Shown here in pieces: positions 31,691 to 37,952 of a DNA stretch of 37,952 bases; the stretch's first letter is position 1; the number at the start of each line of letters is the position of its first letter. The notes below the pieces were generated by a model that was not told the DNA's origin, did not search any database, and worked only from the letters and a program-made list of their open reading frames with translations. The translations under genes and the position numbers were made by a program. Where the stretch lies: assembly GCA_016207665.1 (NCBI GenBank), contig JACQPG010000106.1, forward strand, positions 1 through 37,952, read 5' to 3'. Source of the DNA: Elusimicrobiota bacterium. Lineage in GTDB: Bacteria; Elusimicrobiota; Elusimicrobia; UBA1565; UBA9628.

Positions 31691-32971
31691 ATGCGCGCGG
31701 GGCTGCTATTTTCGCTGTGTCTCAGCCTCTACCTCCCAGCCGCGGCCGAGCGCCATCAGGTGGATTTTTTCGATCCTGATAGCGTTGAGAGAGATCCCGC
31801 GCTCATCACGCTGTACTGCCAAAAGACCCTGCCCAACAAGGATTCTTTCCACTCCCAATGCCCGCTTGTCGACGCCAAAGGCCAGAACACCCGTTATCAT
31901 CTCTATGCCGTGGACTCGGATCATCAGCCATTCATGGTCTATAAAGGCTCGACCCAGGATTTGGCGCGAGCCCTTTCCAGCCCGGCCGTGGTCAACGGCG
32001 ATATGAGCCATGGCAATATCCTGACCGACCGGCTCGTGGACGAGGCGATTGAAAGGCTCTTCCCCGGCGAAAAACACCGCGCCGCTCAGGCCCTGATGCG
32101 CCGCTATCTCGAAACCAGGGGACCGCGCGGCAAGAACGGCAGAAGCGAGCTGGTGCGGCAGACGCGCGCGCTGGGGAAGGACCCCTCCCCCGATTCGGAA
32201 GCTCTGCTCGCGATACGCAAGCAATGGCTCGCGCGTCTCGAAGGGCTCGCTCCCTCATTGGCCGGGACCGGCAAGAAGATGGAGCTTCCTGGGCTGATCG
32301 CCTGGCTGTTTCCGGAAGACAACTCCAAGCACACCCGGAAGATGGCGGAGGAACTGCTCAAGTCCGACAAGGACCTTCACAATCGCTTCGTGTCCCGATT
32401 GGAGCAATCGGACGTGGACGCGCGCATCCCGGTCCGAAACGATATCCTTAACTTGCTCCGGAAGAATTGCGAGGCCCTGAAAACGGCTCCGGCCTCGGGC
32501 GCGCCTGAAAAGGTAAAGCAGGCTAGCGAGCAAGCGGCCGAAGCCCGGCACCTGAACAAGGCGGACGGAATGTTCTCAGGCCAGACCCCGGCCGGGAAGG
32601 GAGCGCCGGTGGCGGGCGGCTCCCAGATGACGCCGGACTGCCTCAGATTCACGACCGAGGAGTACAACCCGTTGATAGCGAAGGCCGACGGCTCCGTGCG
32701 GGGCTTCGTGCCGGGCGATTTCAAGGCTCAGCTCGGGGATCAAAAGAGCTCTTTCTGGGAGAAGTGGAAAAAACCCGTCCTTTATGGCGGCGGCGGGGCC
32801 GCGGCCGGAGCCTTGCTCGGCTTCATTCTCGGCGGCCCGCTCGGGGCCTTGATCGGCGCCGCGCTGGGCGCCGCGGGCGGCGCCATGATCGGCGCGGGCT
32901 GGCTCAAGGGGCCGGGAGAAGCGCCTCCCCCTCCCCCCTCGCAAACCCTCGACTCGCACCAAGCCCCCTAG
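31691..32971 (+). CDS. Exported protein with C-terminal glycine-zipper membrane segment
   Basis: A 426-residue protein. Residues 1-19 are a signal peptide (MRAGLLFSLCLSLYLPAAA), followed by a polar, mostly helical body with cysteines at about residues 43 and 57. At about 365-402 lies a glycine-zipper hydrophobic segment (GGGGAAAGALLGFILGGP, then LGALIGAALGAAGGAMIGAG), typical of outer-membrane or envelope oligomerising proteins such as those with glycine-zipper 2TM domains, and the protein ends in a proline-rich tail. The body matches no family I know. It is transcribed from its own strong promoter, is convergent with the SecA-like gene, and is separated from it by 24 bases. Confidence 0.75.
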   Translation: MRAGLLFSLCLSLYLPAAAERHQVDFFDPDSVERDPALITLYCQKTLPNKDSFHSQCPLVDAKGQNTRYHLYAVDSDHQPFMVYKGSTQDLARALSSPAVVNGDMSHGNILTDRLVDEAIERLFPGEKHRAAQALMRRYLETRGPRGKNGRSELVRQTRALGKDPSPDSEALLAIRKQWLARLEGLAPSLAGTGKKMELPGLIAWLFPEDNSKHTRKMAEELLKSDKDLHNRFVSRLEQSDVDARIPVRNDILNLLRKNCEALKTAPASGAPEKVKQASEQAAEARHLNKADGMFSGQTPAGKGAPVAGGSQMTPDCLRFTTEEYNPLIAKADGSVRGFVPGDFKAQLGDQKSSFWEKWKKPVLYGGGGAAAGALLGFILGGPLGALIGAALGAAGGAMIGAGWLKGPGEAPPPPPSQTLDSHQAP

Positions 32972-32995
32972 GTTATTCGAAAGGCGAACCGGCCT

Positions 32996-35900
32996 CTAGG
33001 GCAGTATTCCCGAGGCCTTGATCGCATCCTCCTCGGCCACGCGACGCATCTCCGCGGTCAGGACCTGGATCACCTTGGGATCGGACATGATTTCCTTCAT
33101 CACGACCTCATTGGCGCGCGCCTCTCCCAATCGATCTCGGCCTACGAGATCGTGCAGCTTCTTGCGGGTCAGATAATCGCGATAGAATCTCTTGGCGTCG
33201 ATGAGTTCCGGCTCCTGGAGCCGCCGCAAGATCGTGGCCTCGTCCAGGTTCTCTCCCGGCTTGAGATGCGGCCTGATGGCCTCCTCAAAATTCTTCCAGC
33301 TTGCCTTGTAGCCCTCGTCGGCTGATTGCCGCACTCTATGTCGCATCTGCGTCCAGTAGGCCTTCTGACCGAGAATCTCGGCCTTCTCATCGAGCAGGTA
33401 GAAACGCGTCTTCGCGCTTGAGGGGATGCGGCCTCGATCGATGCGACCCATGAGCTGCAGCAGGCTCACGTCCGATAGTTTTTGCGAATTGGTGATATAC
33501 ATGGAAATGATCGCGCCTTTATAAACCTCCGGGCCATCCTCCTTGCCGCCGACCTTGGCGGTCAGGGGAGGCTCGAGGCCGCGCACCATTTGGCCTACGA
33601 TCAAGACAAAGTCGATTTCTCCGCGCTCGGCAGCCTTCATATTGCGCATCAGCTCTACCTCGAACATATAGCGCTCGCGTTCGAAGTAGTTGGAACCCGG
33701 CATGGTGAGTATGGCCACGCGCTCTCGGCGCACGCCGCTTTCAGCCATGGTCTCGAGCGCCGGCTCGAGCTCCGGCTTGGAGCTGAGCCACAAGAAACCG
33801 GGGACCCTTCGCGCTTGGCGACCGGACCGCTCGCCGACCCTTTCCACCCGCTCCTTGAGCGCCCGCCAGTGCGCGATAGACCATTGAATCTGCACCCGGG
33901 TCGAATCCGCGCCAGCGCCATCGAGCAGCACATGAGGCTGCTTCATGGCCTTGCCGGGATTGGTGCCCTCGCCCAGTATGCGATAGCCCATCTCCTGGCG
34001 GAAGAAGGGCCTCATCGAGTCAGGCAGGGTGCCGGAGGCGGCGATGAGAAGGGCGTCCGCGTCGCGCGCCGCCTCATTGAGCTTGCGCATGTCCGTGATG
34101 GCCATGTGCTCGAAGTCGAGGGTCAAGGGCTTGCGCTCCCTAAGCTCTATGGGGGTCCTGTTGAAGGTGTCGAGATTGTCGAGCGGCAGGTCGTTGACAT
34201 AGCTGATGATCGAGCGCCGCGGGTCGGGATCCGGCTCATAGGTGGAATGGAGCCGCGCGCCCTCGGAGGCGGACTCATAGGCGCCCTCGAGTATCTTGCG
34301 GATCCAGTTCTCGAGCTTGCCGTAGCGGGCCTCGACCACGCCCAGCTTGAAAGCGCTTCCCAGGGCGTTGCGATACTCCTTGAGCATCTGGGCGTAGAGC
34401 TGATCCCGCGTCATGCCGTATTGCCGGGCCTTTTCCTCGGAAATCTCGGAGAAGACCTCTCCAGACCTGATTTTTCCGTGAGCCTCATTAGCCTTCTCGA
34501 GCGTGCGCGCCACCAGGTTGTTGAAAGCCAGGCGGAAATTCGCATCGCTCTCCAGCATCGCCCTGAACTCGGCCTGGCTGAGGCTTTGGCCGCCATGCCT
34601 TTGGTGAAGGACAGTCCACGCCTCCTCCACCCCCTCGCGCAACGCCCGCTGGAACGGATCGACGTCCGGGAAGCTGAGCTTGCCGTTGAACTGGCCCAAC
34701 GACAAGGGCGTGCCCAAGCCGACTATGTCGAACTCATCGGCGTAGACCTCATGGGTCTGGAAAGGGGTGAGGGTGCCGCTGGCTTGAGCCATGGTCTGGC
34801 GCAACATCAGGTCGGAATAGGTCATCACCTGGAATTTAGGCTGGCGTCCCCTGAAGAATGCCTTGTAATTGTCCAAGGTCTGCAGCACCAAGTCGCCGTT
34901 GGCCGTGGCGTAAATGGCGCCCTCCTTGCCCCGGACCTTCGCGTAAGCCTCCATCATGCCGATGAGCACGAATCCCAGAAGCGTCTTCCCGCCGCTGGTC
35001 TCGAGCAAGTCGTAAAGCCTGTTATAGGGTTGATATATCTCCTTGCCGTCCGCGCCCTTCTCGGGCAAGGCGCCAGCGACGGAGAGGAAGTTCTCGCGTA
35101 TTATCTCCAACTGCGCCTTCGGGCCGATCTTCCTTCCCTCAGCATCCGTCTTCTGCCGGCGAAACGCCTTGATCGAGTTTTGATTGACGTCGGAGAAGCG
35201 GTATTCCTCTGGTATCTCCCAGACGAGCTCGCCGCCGCGCTCCACGCGGACCCGGAAATGCAGGCCGAACACCCCCTGCTCCCACACATCGATCAGGAGC
35301 TCGATGGCCCGCTCCAGCCTTTGCATCTCCTGCGGCCCCCTGCTTGCCTGGCGGAAGAGGTCGATCTCCTTGACGAGGTTGATGTTGACGAATTGAAGGT
35401 CCGCATCGGACTCGATGGTGCGCCTGAGGCTCTCGAGCGACTTGCGATAAGTCGGATGCGAGCCGGCCTGCTCGATCAAGTCGTCGAGCTTGAGATTGGC
35501 GTAATGAATGAGGTCTCCCGCGCTCAGCCGCCCATCCAGGCTCTCCTTGAGCCCTTCCAAGGTCTTTCTCGGGGCGCCTCGGTCCTGCTCGATCAGGCGA
35601 TCGATCTCGGCCTTGGCGCGGGCTATCTTCTCTGAAACCGGCGAGGGCTCGGCAAGACGCTCGACTAGTCCATCCAAGGACCGAGCATCCTCGGCCGCGC
35701 TGCGCCGCCGGATGGCCTGGACCTGCTGGCGCGCCTCGCGCAAGTTCTCCTCGGGGGAGTTGCGCGCCTTGCGCTTAGCCATGCTTTCGATATGCTGGCG
35801 CACCCCGGTGATCATCATCTCGGAGGGAGTCTCGCTCGGGAGATCGATCAGGGCTTGCCAGAACCTGGTCTTGATCAGGGAGGAAAGGGCCGCGCCCAGG

Positions 35901-37952
35901 GGCAGGGGGGCGCTGTTGATCTCGGCCCACTGCGCCTCGGTTTTAAGTCGCTTGAGGGCCTTGCCCGAGATAAGATAGGTCTGCCCCCCCTCTTCCCAGT
36001 GAAGACTGTCTTCCGCGTTGATGATTTTCTCTCGCAGATCGGCCTTCTTGAGCAGCCTGTCGATCAAGGTTTCCCTCCAGGCCTTGACCGCCTCGGGGGT
36101 GACGAACACCTCGTCAGCGGCGAGAGCGGGCGGTTCGGGTCTTGGGGATGCTGAAGACCCTCCGAAAAGCTCGGCCTGGCGATCGTCCGCGGCGCGGCCC
36201 GGCCGGCGCGACGTCTCCCCTGCCGATTTTTTGCGCGGGGCTGGAGCATCGGCGATCTCCACGTCCAAGGACAGCCCGCCTTGCGCGCCATCGTCAGCCA
36301 GGGCGATAAGTTCCTTGAGCTTGCGCCGCCCGGAGATCGCGCTGGCATCCACGGTGGCTCCGACCATGATCTCCAAATCGCTCATGCCCCGGGCCCGCTC
36401 ACGGTTGGCCATCTCCCTGAGATCCTCCTGGCCCTGTATCTCGCCGACCTCGCCCTCGCCCTTGCGCAGCCAGCGCTTGAAGCGCTCGCCCCAACCGCGG
36501 CTGTACCATTTTTTCTTGAATTGGACGGGATCGCTGTTGGAGGCGGTTTCAAGCTTATGCAATTGCTTCTGCCGCGACAAGGTATAATAGGCCCGCTCCG
36601 TCTCCCGCGCCTGGGCCATCTCGGAGCGGCCGCTCATGGTATTGACCGGGATCAGCAGCCAGCTCACCTGACCCGCGCGCATCCAGGTGCTCACGCTTCC
36701 GGAGAGCCTTTGCAGGCGGCCGGTGATCCCATTCATATCTTGATACGGATCCACCAAACCCAACTCCTCCGCCTTGGCGCTGCCGTAATAATGGGCCAAG
36801 GCCGCGGCATCCATCATGCCCTCGCCCAGCACGAAATATTTGCCGGCCCCGTCGACGAAACCCGCGGTCCGCAAGCCGACCTTCGCCGCGGCGCGAGGCA
36901 CGGGAGCCAGCCTATTGGTCGCTTCCTCGGCCGCCTCGAACAAGCCCTTTTTCCCCGCCTCGGTGCGGCGCAGGCGCAACGAAGCGCGCGCGATCACATT
37001 CGCCAAGCCGCTGACGGGGCCCGCGCCTTGGGCCACATTGCGCAGCCCCCGGCCTAGCGCCGAGTTGCCGAAAGCGGTGGCCGGGAACGGGCTCATGAGG
37101 AACAATAGGCCCGCCTTGGGGCCGAACGAGGCTCCGCCTATGGCTGAATGCTTGAGGAATTCGCCGAAATCCTTGGTTCCGCTGGCATCCGGATTGACCC
37201 AGTAATGCACCGCGCCCATGCCCGTGGAGGCGACCGACATCACCACGGCCTGCCCCGCGTTGAAGCGCAGGGCGTTGAGGAGGTTCGTGGTGACGGCCTG
37301 CTTGGCTAGACCCTTAAGCGTGACGACATCACGCAGCTCCAAGGTATTGGTGAAGTTATTGTTCCAGGCCAGTCCCAGGCGCTTCGGGTAGCGGAAGGGA
37401 AACAGCGCTCCGGGCTTGAGCGCGCCGATAAGAGGCCGGCCCTGGAGCCAACGCACGGCGATCGGAATGCCCTTGCTCGCTCCCCGAATGGCCCAACCCA
37501 CCCCTACCGAGACCGCGCTCATGAAACCGATATCATAGATCGTGGTGCCCATCATGAAGCCCAGCATGTAGCGGTCGAGATAATTCATCTGGCTGGTGAG
37601 CACCCCCATAGCCTTGACCACGCGGGGGTCGGCGCTGTCGCGCGTGAGGCTCGATTCCAGGTCCAGCTTATGGAAACGGTATTCCTTGGGCTTGGAATCC
37701 AGGTACTTTTCCCACGCCTTGTCGGCCGACTCGGAGTCCAATTTGGCAAGCTTGTCATAGACCCCGCCCTCGCCCTCGTAGCGCTGCTCGGCCATGAGCT
37801 TGAGTATTTCCCTGCGTTTAGCGTGATCGCCCAGCTTGCGATAAGCCACGGGATAGATCTTCTCGATCGCCCTCTCGCCGGACCAATCCCGGCTGCCTTT
37901 CCAGTCGCTCCAAGACTCCATCCACTTGAAGCTGAAGAGATGGGTCCAGAAC
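32996..37952 (-). CDS. SecA-like ATPase fused to an N-terminal membrane region (5' end outside window)
   Basis: The frame is open to the right edge (first internal ATG at 37921), so 1,651 codons are visible and the N-terminus is missing. Numbering from that ATG: hydrophobic segments at about 95-300; helical linker to about 900; motor with SecA-type motifs. Walker A is ETSGGKTLL (about 973), matching SecA TGEGKT; QVMTYSDLMLRQ resembles the VTVNDYLARRD segment; YADEFDIVGLGTPL (about 1057) matches VDEVDSILIDEARTPL; AASGT (about 1290) is motif III; QLMGRIDRGR with TRFYLLD (about 1486) matches the QLRGRSGRQG and SRFYLS segments. All ATPase residues look intact. SecA-like export or related SF2 remodelling is the likely activity; partner and substrate are unknown. 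Confidence 0.75.
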   Translation of the reverse strand, partial: FWTHLFSFKWMESWSDWKGSRDWSGERAIEKIYPVAYRKLGDHAKRREILKLMAEQRYEGEGGVYDKLAKLDSESADKAWEKYLDSKPKEYRFHKLDLESSLTRDSADPRVVKAMGVLTSQMNYLDRYMLGFMMGTTIYDIGFMSAVSVGVGWAIRGASKGIPIAVRWLQGRPLIGALKPGALFPFRYPKRLGLAWNNNFTNTLELRDVVTLKGLAKQAVTTNLLNALRFNAGQAVVMSVASTGMGAVHYWVNPDASGTKDFGEFLKHSAIGGASFGPKAGLLFLMSPFPATAFGNSALGRGLRNVAQGAGPVSGLANVIARASLRLRRTEAGKKGLFEAAEEATNRLAPVPRAAAKVGLRTAGFVDGAGKYFVLGEGMMDAAALAHYYGSAKAEELGLVDPYQDMNGITGRLQRLSGSVSTWMRAGQVSWLLIPVNTMSGRSEMAQARETERAYYTLSRQKQLHKLETASNSDPVQFKKKWYSRGWGERFKRWLRKGEGEVGEIQGQEDLREMANRERARGMSDLEIMVGATVDASAISGRRKLKELIALADDGAQGGLSLDVEIADAPAPRKKSAGETSRRPGRAADDRQAELFGGSSASPRPEPPALAADEVFVTPEAVKAWRETLIDRLLKKADLREKIINAEDSLHWEEGGQTYLISGKALKRLKTEAQWAEINSAPLPLGAALSSLIKTRFWQALIDLPSETPSEMMITGVRQHIESMAKRKARNSPEENLREARQQVQAIRRRSAAEDARSLDGLVERLAEPSPVSEKIARAKAEIDRLIEQDRGAPRKTLEGLKESLDGRLSAGDLIHYANLKLDDLIEQAGSHPTYRKSLESLRRTIESDADLQFVNINLVKEIDLFRQASRGPQEMQRLERAIELLIDVWEQGVFGLHFRVRVERGGELVWEIPEEYRFSDVNQNSIKAFRRQKTDAEGRKIGPKAQLEIIRENFLSVAGALPEKGADGKEIYQPYNRLYDLLETSGGKTLLGFVLIGMMEAYAKVRGKEGAIYATANGDLVLQTLDNYKAFFRGRQPKFQVMTYSDLMLRQTMAQASGTLTPFQTHEVYADEFDIVGLGTPLSLGQFNGKLSFPDVDPFQRALREGVEEAWTVLHQRHGGQSLSQAEFRAMLESDANFRLAFNNLVARTLEKANEAHGKIRSGEVFSEISEEKARQYGMTRDQLYAQMLKEYRNALGSAFKLGVVEARYGKLENWIRKILEGAYESASEGARLHSTYEPDPDPRRSIISYVNDLPLDNLDTFNRTPIELRERKPLTLDFEHMAITDMRKLNEAARDADALLIAASGTLPDSMRPFFRQEMGYRILGEGTNPGKAMKQPHVLLDGAGADSTRVQIQWSIAHWRALKERVERVGERSGRQARRVPGFLWLSSKPELEPALETMAESGVRRERVAILTMPGSNYFERERYMFEVELMRNMKAAERGEIDFVLIVGQMVRGLEPPLTAKVGGKEDGPEVYKGAIISMYITNSQKLSDVSLLQLMGRIDRGRIPSSAKTRFYLLDEKAEILGQKAYWTQMRHRVRQSADEGYKASWKNFEEAIRPHLKPGENLDEATILRRLQEPELIDAKRFYRDYLTRKKLHDLVGRDRLGEARANEVVMKEIMSDPKVIQVLTAEMRRVAEEDAIKASGILP

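Noticed and set aside
32966-33001. CCCTAG...CTAGGG symmetry between two convergent genes as a terminator
   Set aside because: Both genes simply end in a proline codon plus TAG; the six-base arms with a 24-base gap and no T tract do not support a terminator.
33482-35635. Plus-strand frame of 717 codons antisense to the SecA-like gene
   Set aside because: The opposite strand carries a complete set of ATPase motifs in this interval; this frame has none.
1-37952. tRNA, rRNA, riboswitch or CRISPR array
   Set aside because: Intergenic gaps are at most about 150 bases; none shows a cloverleaf, rRNA-like segment, known riboswitch core or regularly spaced repeats.

Overview
The window comes from a GC-rich, diderm (Gram-negative-type) bacterium. 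It is packed tightly: neighbouring genes overlap by four bases as ATGA, GTGA or CTGA, convergent genes share stop bases, and no gene-free stretch reaches 300 bases. Several traits together point to Elusimicrobiota or a related lineage with very large envelope genes: a giant (4,577-residue) TolC-like protein, a second giant with a SecA-like motor, frequent AUA codons in GC-rich DNA, and an aminotransferase next to dapB. This placement is inference from gene content. No rRNA, tRNA or CRISPR array was seen.

Region 1 (1-6.2 kb) is biosynthetic. A minus-strand PLP aminotransferase, possibly for diaminopimelate, is divergent from dapB. dapB begins a plus-strand run: small membrane protein, folK, panB, alpha/beta hydrolase, panC and a HAMP-domain membrane protein. 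The run links lysine/cell-wall, folate and pantothenate synthesis and ends near two hairpins and an XRE-type regulator.

Region 2 (6.7-12 kb) has glutamate dehydrogenase followed by a glycerate kinase that is fused in frame to a signal-peptide-plus-TPR segment (both minus strand). Divergent from these is a plus-strand pair, a glycogen-binding (CBM48-like) membrane protein and a degenerate GH57-like protein, probably tied to alpha-glucans.

Region 3 (11.9-30.6 kb, all minus strand) is the envelope region. It holds the 4,577-residue protein, a 402-residue exported protein with the same kind of C-terminal membrane anchor, then a sensor histidine kinase with a strong promoter of its own, overlapping a LysM/FecR-like exported protein. 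The giant has a signal peptide, a polytopic membrane block, over 1,000 residues of helix and coiled coil, a beta-rich block, what looks like three tandem TolC-type modules, and a C-terminal membrane anchor.

Region 4 (30.6-38 kb) contains a RAYT/IS200-type transposase gene between two 25-base direct repeats, an exported glycine-zipper protein with a near-consensus promoter and almost no leader, and the 3' part of a second giant gene encoding a membrane block fused to a SecA-like ATPase.

The most interesting reading is that regions 3 and 4 encode an undescribed trans-envelope export apparatus: a single-chain TolC-like conduit, a membrane-tethered SecA-like motor and anchored accessory proteins. 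Domain recognition was by eye from translated sequence; boundaries inside the giants are approximate.
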